A stretch of DNA of 64,000 bases from Amycolatopsis anabasis (GTDB lineage: Bacteria > Actinomycetota > Actinomycetes > Mycobacteriales > Pseudonocardiaceae): NCBI RefSeq assembly GCF_009765355.1, contig NZ_VTHK01000001.1:248001-312000 (forward strand), written 5' to 3'. Each line of letters begins with the position of its first letter. Position 1 is the first letter of the stretch. Of this stretch, positions 16,306 through 33,662 are shown one piece after another. The position numbers and the translations under genes were made by a program. The notes under the pieces are model-generated. The model was not told the DNA's origin, searched no databases, and saw nothing but the letters and a program-made list of their open reading frames with translations.

Positions 16306-17610
16306 GTGACTACACAGGCGGACTCCGCGGGTTCCCGGGTCGACCGGCCGGGCCTGCGCGCGTTCCTGGCGATGCCGGGGTTCCGGCGGCTGCTGTTCGC
16401 CCGGTTCGCCTCGCAGTGGGCGGACGGGATCTTCCGCGCCGGGCTCGCCGGGGCGGTGCTGTTCAACCCCGAACGGGCCGCCGATCCGCTGACCATCGCG
16501 GGCGGCTTCGCCGTGCTCCTCCTCCCTTACTCCTTCATCGGGCCGTTCGCCGGGGCACTGCTCGACCGGTGGGACCGCCGCCGCACCCTGGTCTTCGCGA
16601 ACCTCCTGCGCACGGCCGCGATCGCGGCCACCGCGATCGTCGTCGGCACCGGGGGCGAGGGCGCCGGGCTGTTCGCGCTGGCCCTGGTCGCCGAGGGGAT
16701 CTCGCGGTTCGTCGGCTCCGGGCTGTCCGCCTCGCTGCCGCACGTGGTGCCGGTGAACACCCTCGTCTCCGCCAACGCCATCGCCACCACCACCGGCGCG
16801 ATGGTCGCCGTGCTCGGCGGCGGTTGCGCGATCGGCCTGCGCGCGGTGCTCGGCTCCGGGGACGTCGGTTCGGCCTGGACCACCTCGGTCGCGGTCGTCT
16901 TCACGGTGGCCTCCGCGGCGATCGCCGCCCAGTTCGCCCGCGGCAGCCTCGGCCCGTCCACAGTGGACGAACCGGCGGACCCGGTGCTGGCGGTGGCGCG
17001 GGGATACGTCGACGGGGCCCGGGCCGCCCTGGGCGCGCCGCGGGTCACCGCCGGGTTCGTCGCGCTGTTCGCGCACCGCGCCGCGTACGGCATCTCGCTG
17101 CTGCTGACCGTGCTGCTGATGCGGTACTCGTTCACCGACCTCGGGCTCTTCCGCGCCGGGCTGCCCGGACTCGGCCAGATGGCGCTGATGGCGGGGGCGG
17201 GCACCCTGCTCGCCGGTTTCCTGACGCCCCGGCTGGTCCGCCGCTTCGGGCGGCACCGCGCGGTCCTCGGCGCGCTCGTCGCGGCCGCCGCCGCGCAGGC
17301 CGGGCTCGGCCTGCCGATGGTGCTGCCGACCGCGCTGCTCGCCTCGTTCGCGATCACCTTCGCCGGGCAGGTGCTCAAGCTGTGCGTCGACTCGGCGATC
17401 CAGCAGGACATCGGCGACGAAGCCGTCGGCCGGGTGTTCACGCTCTACGACACCTTGTTCAACCTCACCCTGGTCGCCGCGGTCTCCGGCGCGGCCGCGC
17501 TCACCCCGCTCGACGGCCACTCGCCCGCGTTGCTGATCATCGCCACCTTCTGCTACCTGCTCGGCGCGGCGGGTTACCTGGCCGTCGCGCGCCGCGACCG
17601 AGCAGCGTGA
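16306..17610 (+). CDS. MFS transporter
   Basis: A 434-residue major facilitator with about 12 membrane helices. It starts with GLRAFLAMPGFRRLLFARFA, then the first helices, and carries the cytoplasmic loop motif DRWDRRRTLVFANLLR (motif A type) between helices 2 and 3. The closest general pattern is enterobactin-exporter-like/MFS_3 proteins, but the substrate cannot be deduced. GTG 16306 is 8 nt after a TAAGCT box; the much longer upstream frame has no family similarity. A small TTCGC-GAAA-GCGAA hairpin follows directly after the stop. Confidence 0.85.
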   Translation: MTTQADSAGSRVDRPGLRAFLAMPGFRRLLFARFASQWADGIFRAGLAGAVLFNPERAADPLTIAGGFAVLLLPYSFIGPFAGALLDRWDRRRTLVFANLLRTAAIAATAIVVGTGGEGAGLFALALVAEGISRFVGSGLSASLPHVVPVNTLVSANAIATTTGAMVAVLGGGCAIGLRAVLGSGDVGSAWTTSVAVVFTVASAAIAAQFARGSLGPSTVDEPADPVLAVARGYVDGARAALGAPRVTAGFVALFAHRAAYGISLLLTVLLMRYSFTDLGLFRAGLPGLGQMALMAGAGTLLAGFLTPRLVRRFGRHRAVLGALVAAAAAQAGLGLPMVLPTALLASFAITFAGQVLKLCVDSAIQQDIGDEAVGRVFTLYDTLFNLTLVAAVSGAAALTPLDGHSPALLIIATFCYLLGAAGYLAVARRDRAA

Positions 17611-17640
17611 TTCGCGAAAGCGAACGATCGTCGCCCCTTT

Positions 17641-17665
17641 GAATGGAACCTCGATTGGTCCATTC
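17641..17665. promoter_or_regulatory. Inverted repeat upstream of the giant-toxin operon
   Basis: GAATGGA (17641–17647) and TCCATTC (17659–17665), a perfect 7-bp repeat with an 11-nt spacer. It lies about 10 bp before a TAGGGT box (17676–17681). It could be an operator for the operon, or the end of a terminator region for the MFS gene. Confidence 0.35.
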
Positions 17666-17721
17666 GCCTTGCCATTAGGGTGACGCGTGTTCGAACAAAC
17701 CCACCATCCCCGGGGGCCGGA

Positions 17722-18369
17722 GTGACCACGCCTGGCGACGATCGCGCGAGTCTCGAAGCGCGCAACGCCGCGATGAAGAACCAGGTCGACGAGCTGCTCG
17801 AGCAGTTCAACCGGCAGACCGAGCAGCTCCACGAGGCCCAGGCCGCCGCGGCGCAGGCGACGGCCACGCTGACCTCCCCGGACGGCCTGGTCACGGTCAC
17901 CGTCGACGCGGCCGGCGTGCTCAGCCAGTTGCGGTTCGCCCCGAACACCTTCGAGCGCAGCAACCCGGAATCGCTCGCGCGCACGGTCCAGGACCTGGTG
18001 CGACGCGGGACGCTGCAGGTCAAGCAGCAGGTCGCCGAGCTGATGCGCCCGCTCACCGAAGACCTGCCGGACCTGTCCGACTTCATCGAGGGCGCGCCGT
18101 CGCTCAAGGGCCTGCTGCCGGAGATCCCCGACTACCGCCCGCCGGAACCGGAAGCCGCGCCCGCGCCGCTGGACCGCGCCGAATCGTTCGAGGACCCGAA
18201 CGCCGGTTCGATCATGCAGAGCGGGCAGTCGGCGCCACCGCCCCCGCCGCCTGTGAGCCGACCCACACCGCCGCCCCCGCCGAAACCGAGCACGCGGCGA
18301 GCACGTCCGACGCCGGAAGAAGAGGACGAAGAACCGCCGGACAGCTGGCTGACCAGGGGGCGTGACTGA
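17722..18369 (+). CDS. YbaB/EbfC-like protein at the head of the toxin operon
   Basis: A 215-residue protein. A coiled N-terminus (SLEARNAAMKNQVDELLEQF) leads into a YbaB-like beta segment (GLVTVTVDAAGVLSQLRF) and a helix; the tail (residues 140–215) is Pro-rich and acidic, like that of the 9336 gene. GTG 17722 overlaps a preceding 12-codon frame by GTGA; an in-frame GTG at 17680 is the alternative start. It overlaps the WXG gene by one base. The gene order YbaB–WXG–large effector repeats that of the 6.7–9.9 kb operon. Confidence 0.75.
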   Translation: MTTPGDDRASLEARNAAMKNQVDELLEQFNRQTEQLHEAQAAAAQATATLTSPDGLVTVTVDAAGVLSQLRFAPNTFERSNPESLARTVQDLVRRGTLQVKQQVAELMRPLTEDLPDLSDFIEGAPSLKGLLPEIPDYRPPEPEAAPAPLDRAESFEDPNAGSIMQSGQSAPPPPPPVSRPTPPPPPKPSTRRARPTPEEEDEEPPDSWLTRGRD

Positions 18370-18692
18370 TGCCGGAGGGCAGCGGCTTCACGATGGACCC
18401 GGACGCCGTCAAGACGGGCGCCGGGCGATTCGGACCGGTGGTGGACGGGTTGAACGCCGCCAAGCGGGAACTGGAGAGCGCGCTGCAGGCCGCCGGGGAG
18501 TGCTGGGGCGGCGACGAATCCGGCAAGGAGTTCGCGAAGGACTACGTGCCCGGCGCGCAGCAGGCCGTCGAGGCGTTCGGCACCCTCGCCCAGGGCGTGG
18601 CCGGGCTCCGGAAGAACGTGGAGTCCGGCGCCGAGGGGCATGACGCGAGAAACGCGGAGGCCATGAAGAACATCAGCAGCAAGGGGCCGTAG
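18369..18692 (+). CDS. WXG100/EspC-like small secreted protein
   Basis: A 107-residue helical-hairpin protein starting GSGFTMDPDAV, the EspC-family opening, with the central turn ECWGGDESGKEFAKDY giving the W-G-G motif. Its ATG shares a base with the preceding TGA, and its stop is 3 bp before the giant gene. This is the arrangement of T7SS substrate partners that are co-secreted with a large LXG/WXG toxin. The secretion machinery itself is not in the window. Confidence 0.83.
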   Translation: MPEGSGFTMDPDAVKTGAGRFGPVVDGLNAAKRELESALQAAGECWGGDESGKEFAKDYVPGAQQAVEAFGTLAQGVAGLRKNVESGAEGHDARNAEAMKNISSKGP

Positions 18693-27397
<8,705 letters not shown>

Positions 27398-27402
27398 TCA
27401 GG

Positions 27403-27885
27403 TCAGTAGCGCCAGCCGAGTTCCTCGAGCACCCGCGGGACCGGATCGAGTTCCACGCCGTGGAGCAGTTCCGCGGCGTCGGCGCGCTTGAGGATGTGGT
27501 GCCCGGAGACGTCCCCCCGGTAGTGCTCGCCGTCCCAGTCGAGGTCGATCCGGAGGAACCGCTCGGGTGCGTCGAGCGCTTCGAACGAGGAGAACTCGCC
27601 GAAGTGGGCGAGCCACACGAGGTCCCCCGGGGCCACCTCGACCTCGGGCGGCAGCGCCGCGAGCACGGCGTCCGCGACGGCCGGGAACTCGCTGCCGATC
27701 CCCTGGGCTCGCTCGTTGGTCCGGATCTCGGACACCACCGCGATCGGGGCGCCGCCCGAGCCCGGCAGGTGCAGCCGGGCCAGGCAGTGCGCCGGGCCGA
27801 ATCGGTGTTCCCAGCCGACGACCGCGCGGAACTGGCGGGCCCCGGAAGGCAGCGTGACCAGCTGGGAATGTGGATTACTGACCAA
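27403..27885 (-). CDS. Hypothetical protein, candidate immunity gene
   Basis: A 160-residue acidic soluble protein I do not recognise. It has a beta-rich N-terminal half (ARQFRAVVGWEHRFGPAHCL, ARLHLPGSGGAPIAVVSEI) and a C-terminal helix near LKRADAAELLHG ending in VPRVLEELGWRY. Start TTG 27885 has GAGG about 9 nt upstream. It is the only minus-strand gene in the toxin locus and faces the amidase, 5 bp stop to stop. Size and position suit an immunity protein, but nothing in the sequence proves it. Confidence 0.6.
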   Translation of the reverse strand: MVSNPHSQLVTLPSGARQFRAVVGWEHRFGPAHCLARLHLPGSGGAPIAVVSEIRTNERAQGIGSEFPAVADAVLAALPPEVEVAPGDLVWLAHFGEFSSFEALDAPERFLRIDLDWDGEHYRGDVSGHHILKRADAAELLHGVELDPVPRVLEELGWRY

Positions 27886-28076
27886 TGAGAAACCTCACCG
27901 ACACCGAGGGGCACCCGGATGCGCGCCGTCCGAGCCTGGACAGTCCGCATCTTTTCACAGAGCGGCCGGGCGGGACGGCACATCCGGCAGGTTCGATCTC
28001 GGCGAACGCGGCTCGAGGCGAGGACGGGCTGACTAGAGTGATCGCCGATCGGGGCGCGGCAGGAGACGTGGGAGCG

Positions 28077-29570
28077 ATGGATCAGCCTGACCGAGGAGGG
28101 GACCCGCATCGGGCGCTGCTCGCCCGGATCGGCCGGTTGCTGCGCGACCACGCGCCGACCGGCTGGCAGCGGCTCGAGGCCGGCTTCCGGCAGGCGGGCG
28201 CGCACACCGAGGTCGAGCTTTACGCCGGTGACCACGAGATCCCGGCACCCGGCGAACTCGCCGCGCTGCTCGGCGAACTGCGCGCCGGGATGTACGAACC
28301 GGACCGCGGCGCCTGGCTGCAGGCGCGGTACACCCTCGACGATTCCGGGGCGTTCGATTTCGACTTCGCGCTGGACGCCGAACCGGTGTGGCGGCGGCCG
28401 CCGGAGGATCCGGCGGGCGTGTTCGCCAAGGAACTGGCCGACTTCCCCCGGACGCCCGAGCACGTGCCCGACTGGTGGCGGCTGCTCTCCGGCGCCCCGC
28501 TGAGCCGGACCTTCCACCACGCGCGCGTGGTGGACGCGTACACCGAGGGCGAGCCGCCGGTCGTCGACCGGCCGCCGCTGCCCGAGGCGGAGGTCCCGCT
28601 CGTGCTGCGCTACCTGGAGCGGGAACCGGCGGTGCTCAGCGGGAACCGGCCCGGACCGGACATCTTCGCCCCGGACGCCGCCCCGGACGTGCCGGAGACC
28701 TACCACACCGACGGCACCTGGGTCTGGCACGCGTCGGTGCCGCACTACCTGCGCAAGTACGGCACGCCGCCGGAGAACGAGCTGGTCGAGCACATCCGCG
28801 GGCTGAACTTCCAGCCGCCGTACGTCGAGCACCTGGTGCGCCGCACGGTCGCCGCCGACCTGCTCGGCCGCCCGCGCCCCGCGCCCGAGCCCGGGGACCT
28901 GGCGAAGGCGCCCGCGGAACTGGCCGCCGAACGCGAAGTCCAGCCGAACCCGGCGCTGGCGGACGAGGACCTGCTGACCGTGCTCGCGGCCCGCCTCGAC
29001 GAGCACGGCATCTGGCCGGACGCCTACCGCATCGGCGAACGGGCCGACGGCGCGTGGTGCCTGAACGGCACGGCCGCGGGCTGGGAGGTCGCGCGGCACG
29101 CGGGCGGCGAACCGGTCGATCCGGTGCGGTTCACCCGGCTCGCCGACGCGGCGCAGCACCTGCTCGGCGCGCTCCTGCTGCACCCGGCGCGGCGCACAGC
29201 GGGCCGGGAGACCCCGCTGGAAACCGCGCGGGAACTGGGCGACTGGCCGATCCAGCCGGTCGACGGCGAACCGCCGCTCACCCTGCTCCGGAACAAACGG
29301 GTCATCCAGCTGGCCGCCGGTACCGTCCTGCGGCGGTTCGGCGACGAAACCGGCAACCTGCTGCACCGCCGTGGAGTACGGTTTGCCACCACGTCCCTGC
29401 CTCTGGAGCGGGAAGTCCAGGCGCGGGAGTACCGGCTCCAGCGCACGTTGCACGCGGTCACCGGCATCACCATTCCGTGGGCGAACCTCCCCGGCGGGGC
29501 GATCGCGTACGTGCTGCCGAAGACGATCGGCGAGCATGTGTCCGAGGGCAGTCTGATCGAGGAGTCGTAG
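28077..29570 (+). CDS. Protein with TNT-like C-terminal domain, copy A
   Basis: A 497-residue protein. The N-terminal 120 residues (GWQRLEAGFRQAG, then MYEPDRGAWLQARYTL and FDFDFALDAEPVW) look like a YezG/DUF600-type immunity domain. The middle holds a repeated-type segment (YHTDGTWVWHASVPHYLRKY, HIRGL). Residues about 385–497 resemble the TNT NAD glycohydrolase fold (TVLRRFGDETGNLL, Arg419; ITIPWANLPGGAIAYVLP). In active TNT a Gln follows the GG segment; here it is Ala477, so NADase activity may be lost. Start ATG 28077 has GGGAG 3 nt upstream. Its stop overlaps the next gene (TAGTG). Confidence 0.7.
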   Translation: MDQPDRGGDPHRALLARIGRLLRDHAPTGWQRLEAGFRQAGAHTEVELYAGDHEIPAPGELAALLGELRAGMYEPDRGAWLQARYTLDDSGAFDFDFALDAEPVWRRPPEDPAGVFAKELADFPRTPEHVPDWWRLLSGAPLSRTFHHARVVDAYTEGEPPVVDRPPLPEAEVPLVLRYLEREPAVLSGNRPGPDIFAPDAAPDVPETYHTDGTWVWHASVPHYLRKYGTPPENELVEHIRGLNFQPPYVEHLVRRTVAADLLGRPRPAPEPGDLAKAPAELAAEREVQPNPALADEDLLTVLAARLDEHGIWPDAYRIGERADGAWCLNGTAAGWEVARHAGGEPVDPVRFTRLADAAQHLLGALLLHPARRTAGRETPLETARELGDWPIQPVDGEPPLTLLRNKRVIQLAAGTVLRRFGDETGNLLHRRGVRFATTSLPLEREVQAREYRLQRTLHAVTGITIPWANLPGGAIAYVLPKTIGEHVSEGSLIEES

Positions 29571-31762
29571 TGGAACCGGCGGAAGCGGTAGCCAAGGTCG
29601 AGCAGTGGCTGCGGGCGGTGCACGGGCCGGAGATGTCCGAACCCGGCGGGGTCGCGCTGCGGGTGGACCGCGATCGGGTGCTGCGCGTCCCGGAGGGCTG
29701 GGCGGTGCCGTACAACACGGTCGCCTACCTCGACCAGGGCCGGGACGACCAGGAGATCTTCCCCCAGCCGAAGCTGATCGTGCGCGAACCGGACGGCGAA
29801 CTGCGCCAGGCGCATCCGCATCCCGGCGGGCTGAGCGTCCCGGTCACCTACCCGGGCGAGGAGACCTGGCGCGAGATCGTCGATCCGGAGTACGCCGAAT
29901 CCGGCCTCGGCCACCTCGGTGTCCCGAAGCAGGCGGTCGCGGGCTGGGCGAAGGTCGGCGAGGACGGCCGCCCGACCGGGGAGGAACGGGAGAACCCCGA
30001 GTACACGCCCGGCCCGATCCGCCGCGGTTTCCCGCGACCGGAGAACCCGCTCGAGTACCTGCTGCAGTTCCACGGCGTCGGCTGGCTGGACCGGGAACGC
30101 CTGCTGATCGGGCTGCTCGCGTGCGAGTTCTACGCACCCCTGGACCTGGCGACCGGCCGGACGCCCCGGCAGTACTTCCACGCCGACCGCAACGAACTCG
30201 AGGTCGCCACCGCACCCCGCTTCCTGCCGCCGCGCCTGCACGGCTGGTGGAAGATGGACGCGAGCACGCTGACCTCGTTCCAGCCCCCGATGAGCGTGGC
30301 GATCAAGGGGCCCGGGGTCTACGAGCAGGTCACCGCCGCCGAACTCGCCGGGGCCCTGGCCGAGTTCCCCCGGCACACGCCCCAGGTCGACGTGCACGGC
30401 CGGTGCCCGGAGGCCGAGGCCGACCTCGCCCGGCTCGCCGCCGAAACCGCCGCCAAACTCGGCTTGAACGAACCGGTCGACCCGCCGCTGTCCGCCGCCG
30501 AGAAGGCCCGCAAGCGCGGGTACGCACTCACCCCGGCCGAATGCGAGCTGACCGTGGTCGGCGAGACCTGGGTCCGCCGGTCGCGGCAGCCCGACCCCCC
30601 GGCCTGGCCGGAGGACCTGGCGGCGCACGGCCTCGCCCCCGGCTACGACAACCAGGGCCGGGTCGAACCGCGGGTGGACACGTTCGGCAAGTACTTCGCC
30701 GTCGACCTGCCCGGGTTCCGCCACGGCTGGCAGCGCGTCACCGGCGCGTACGTCGGGTTCGCGATCGGCGAGGCGCTCGGCGCGGCCGTCGACACGCTGA
30801 GCCTGGCCGAGATCCGGGCGAAGTTCGGCGAGCGGGGCGTCACCGATTTCGAGACGGCCTTCGAACGTCCCGGCCAGATCGGTTCGCTGACCCAGCGGCT
30901 GCTGTTCTTCACCGAATCGGTGATCCGCAGCCCGCACCGCGAGGACCCGGCCGCGCAGGAGCGGTTCGCCGAGGTCGCCCGGGGTGGCCTGCGGCGCTGG
31001 CTGGACACCCAGGGCGTGCCCTACGACCAGGCCGACGGCTGGCTGGTCCGGGTGCCCGGGCTGTGGGCCCAGCGGCATCCCGAACCGGCCGGGCTCGCCG
31101 GGGCGCTGGACCAGCCGCCGAACCTCACCGGACCGTCGGCGCTGCTGCCCGCGCTGCCCGCCGCGCTCACCGAGGGCGGCCCCGGCAGCGGGCTGACCGG
31201 CGGCGCCCGGCAGGCGGTGCGGCTGCTCGCCGGGCTGACGCACGCCGAGGAAACCGATCTGGCGGCCGCCGCGTTCCTGGCGGACCTGTTCGACCGGGCG
31301 CTGACCAAGGACGAGTTCGCGTTCCCGGCTTGGGCGCTGGCCCGCCAGGTCGCCGCCGAACCCGGGGGCGAACCGGTCCGGAACCTGGTGGCCGAGGCGG
31401 TGCCGAACCTCAAGACCAAGGGGCTGCCGCGGCTGCGCGATCCGGAACGGATCGGCGACGGGCAGGACACGCCGTCCGTGCTCGGCCGCGCGCTGGCCGC
31501 GGTCTCCGGTTACGAGAACTACCCGGAGAAGGCGCTGCTGCGCGCGGTGAACCACTCCGGCCGCAGCGCGCTCACCGGGGCCCTGGCCGGGGCGCTGCTC
31601 GGCGCCCGGCTCGGGATTCCCGGCCTGCCGCAGCGGTGGGTGGAGCGGCTGGAACTGCGGTATCTGATCGAAACCGTCGCCACGGACGCGTTCTGGCACT
31701 TCGACCGGCATTCGGCGCTGGGGCAACGGGACGACTGGCGAGAGCGGTACCCGGGATGGTGA
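29570..31762 (+). CDS. Imm35/SseB-like plus degenerate ADP-ribosylglycohydrolase protein
   Basis: A 730-residue protein with three parts. Residues 1–75 resemble Imm35/YrhB immunity domains (EGWAVPYNTVAYLDQG, IFPQPKLIV). Residues about 160–265 look SseB-like (RERLLIGLLACEFYAPLD, then TSFQPPMSVAIKGPGVYE). From about 380 to the end is an ADP-ribosylglycohydrolase (DraG) fold: GAYVGFAIGEALGAA, VTDFETAFERPGQIGSLTQ, and late RAVNHSGRSALTGALAGALL. The metal ligands are lost: the TDDTQ motif reads GSLTQ and GDSDSTG reads GRSALTG, so it is probably a pseudoenzyme. GTG 29570 overlaps the previous stop. Confidence 0.72.
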   Translation: MEPAEAVAKVEQWLRAVHGPEMSEPGGVALRVDRDRVLRVPEGWAVPYNTVAYLDQGRDDQEIFPQPKLIVREPDGELRQAHPHPGGLSVPVTYPGEETWREIVDPEYAESGLGHLGVPKQAVAGWAKVGEDGRPTGEERENPEYTPGPIRRGFPRPENPLEYLLQFHGVGWLDRERLLIGLLACEFYAPLDLATGRTPRQYFHADRNELEVATAPRFLPPRLHGWWKMDASTLTSFQPPMSVAIKGPGVYEQVTAAELAGALAEFPRHTPQVDVHGRCPEAEADLARLAAETAAKLGLNEPVDPPLSAAEKARKRGYALTPAECELTVVGETWVRRSRQPDPPAWPEDLAAHGLAPGYDNQGRVEPRVDTFGKYFAVDLPGFRHGWQRVTGAYVGFAIGEALGAAVDTLSLAEIRAKFGERGVTDFETAFERPGQIGSLTQRLLFFTESVIRSPHREDPAAQERFAEVARGGLRRWLDTQGVPYDQADGWLVRVPGLWAQRHPEPAGLAGALDQPPNLTGPSALLPALPAALTEGGPGSGLTGGARQAVRLLAGLTHAEETDLAAAAFLADLFDRALTKDEFAFPAWALARQVAAEPGGEPVRNLVAEAVPNLKTKGLPRLRDPERIGDGQDTPSVLGRALAAVSGYENYPEKALLRAVNHSGRSALTGALAGALLGARLGIPGLPQRWVERLELRYLIETVATDAFWHFDRHSALGQRDDWRERYPGW

Positions 31763-31770
31763 GGGAAGTA

Positions 31771-33660
31771 ATGGACGCGGAAGAGGCGATCGCCCGGGTC
31801 GAGGCGTGGCTGCGCGACTCCCCGGAAGGCGATCTCACCGTCGGCGATTCCGCGCTGCGCGTGCAGCGGGACCTGGTGGCCCGGGGCGCGGACGGCTGGA
31901 CCGTGCCGTTCAACGCGGCCGCGTTCCTGGACGGCGAGGACATCGGCAAGGGCATCTTCCCGACCCCGGTCGTGCTGGTGCCCGACGACGGCGGCGAGAT
32001 CCGGTACGCCACCGAGCTGATGGCCGACGGGGGCGGACCGGTCGACGAGGACGAGCCCGCCGACTTCGACGAGATCCCGGAGCCGGTGTGGCGGGGCTGG
32101 CCGGTTCCGCGCACCCCGGCGGAAAGCCTGGCCAACTACTACCGGTCGGACCTGATCGACCGGGCCACGTTCGTCCGCCGCCTGCTCGACACCGAGGTCC
32201 TGGCCCCGCTCGACGAGCGGGGCGACCCGGTGACCCGGCCGCGTTACGGCGACGCGGTCGACCACCCGGTGTTCAGCTCGTCGGTGCGGGTCACCGCCGG
32301 GTACACCCGGTGGCGGCGGCTCAAGGCAGGGGACCTGCTGGCGCCCGGCGCCGGTCTGCTGCTCGACCCCGGCCGCCCGCTGGCCGAGGAGTTCCACCAC
32401 GACGAACTGGCCGCGGCGGCGACCGGGCGCAAACCGGGTGGCCGGTACGTCGACGAGGTCTCGGCCGAGATCGACCCCCGGGTCACCGCGGCGACCGAGC
32501 AGCTGACCGGGGAGTTCGGGCTCGGCTCGCCGCAGCTGCTGGACCGGAACCTGGCCACGGTCGCCGCGCAGGCCCGGAACCGGGGCTACGAGCTGACCGT
32601 CGACGAATGCCTCGCCTACGCGCGCGGTTTCGCGTGGAACTTCCGCAACCTGCGCGGGCTCCGGGAGGGCCGCGAACCGGCCTGGCCGGAAGATCTGGCC
32701 GCCAACGGGCTGATCACGCACTACGACGACGCGGGCGCGCCCCGGCCGGTGCCGTGGACGTTCGGCAAGTTCTCCGCGCGGGCCGCCCAGGACGGCAACT
32801 TCGCGTGGCACCGGATCGTCGGCGCGTTCGTCGGATTCGCCGCCGGGGAGGCGCGGGCCCTGTCGTCCGAGGTTCGGCTCGGCCCGCTCACCCGGCAGCT
32901 GCTGACCGTCACCGACATGGTGCTGCGCGGTCTCCCGCAGATCAACGAGGACGGGACGATCCCGCCCGGTTTCCCGCCCCCGGTGCGGACGGACGGCTGG
33001 CTGGCCACCGCGCTCGCCGAAGACGGTGGCCCGGCGACCGGTTCGCCGCTGGTGACCGCGCTCGCCGCGACCCTGGCCGGGGGCACCCCGCTGGCCGAGG
33101 CGGGCGAGGAGTACCCGCGGGCCGTCGCCCGCGACCTGCTCGGCGTGACCGATCAGGACACCGCGACCGCGGTGGACACCGTGGTGTGGCTGTTCTGGCG
33201 GCTGCTCGACACCGACGCGTTCGCGCTCCCGGTCCACATCCGGCTCCAGGAGCTGACCCGCGCGGAAGGCCCCGCCACCGGGCTCGCCCGGACCGTGCTG
33301 GCCCTGCGGGAGCAGCGGGACGCCGACGATCTCGCGCAGGCGGCCACCCTCGGCGACGGCCGCGAGCCGCTTTCCGTCCTCGGGCGCGCGCTGTTCGCCG
33401 CGGCGAAACGGCACTACGACCCCGAACTCGCGCTGCGCGCCGCGGGCGGCGATCCGCTGGTCGCGGCGCTCGCCGGCGCGATGGCCGGGGCCCGCGGCGG
33501 GGTGCCGGGGCTGCCCGAATCCTGGCTCGCCGGGCTGCCTCGGCTGGGCCTGGTGGAGAACGTGGCCGCGGACGCGCACTGGCACTTCAACCGGTTCGGC
33601 GTGGTCCGGGAGCCGGGCGAGCTGGCCGACTGGGAGCAGCGGCGCTATCCGCGGACCTGA
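31771..33660 (+). CDS. Second degenerate ADP-ribosylglycohydrolase-like protein
   Basis: A 629-residue paralogue of the preceding protein with the same order: Imm35-like N-terminus (DGWTVPFNAAAFLDGE, IFPTPVVLV), an SseB-like middle (RATFVRRLLDTEVLAPLD) and a DraG-like C-terminus that is further decayed (GAFVGFAAGEARALSSEV, LGPLTRQLLTVTDMVLR, DPLVAALAGAMAGAR). Neither metal motif survives. ATG 31771 has GAGGGA 6 nt upstream; GTG 31759, overlapping the previous stop, is the alternative. Its stop is 2 bp before the intact hydrolase, so all three are probably co-translated. Confidence 0.68.
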   Translation: MDAEEAIARVEAWLRDSPEGDLTVGDSALRVQRDLVARGADGWTVPFNAAAFLDGEDIGKGIFPTPVVLVPDDGGEIRYATELMADGGGPVDEDEPADFDEIPEPVWRGWPVPRTPAESLANYYRSDLIDRATFVRRLLDTEVLAPLDERGDPVTRPRYGDAVDHPVFSSSVRVTAGYTRWRRLKAGDLLAPGAGLLLDPGRPLAEEFHHDELAAAATGRKPGGRYVDEVSAEIDPRVTAATEQLTGEFGLGSPQLLDRNLATVAAQARNRGYELTVDECLAYARGFAWNFRNLRGLREGREPAWPEDLAANGLITHYDDAGAPRPVPWTFGKFSARAAQDGNFAWHRIVGAFVGFAAGEARALSSEVRLGPLTRQLLTVTDMVLRGLPQINEDGTIPPGFPPPVRTDGWLATALAEDGGPATGSPLVTALAATLAGGTPLAEAGEEYPRAVARDLLGVTDQDTATAVDTVVWLFWRLLDTDAFALPVHIRLQELTRAEGPATGLARTVLALREQRDADDLAQAATLGDGREPLSVLGRALFAAAKRHYDPELALRAAGGDPLVAALAGAMAGARGGVPGLPESWLAGLPRLGLVENVAADAHWHFNRFGVVREPGELADWEQRRYPRT

Positions 33661-33662
33661 AC

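Noticed and set aside
17687..17725. 12-codon frame ending in GTGA before the YbaB-like gene
   Set aside because: Could be a leader peptide after the TAGGGT box, but spacing is only 5 nt and no regulatory codon run is present.
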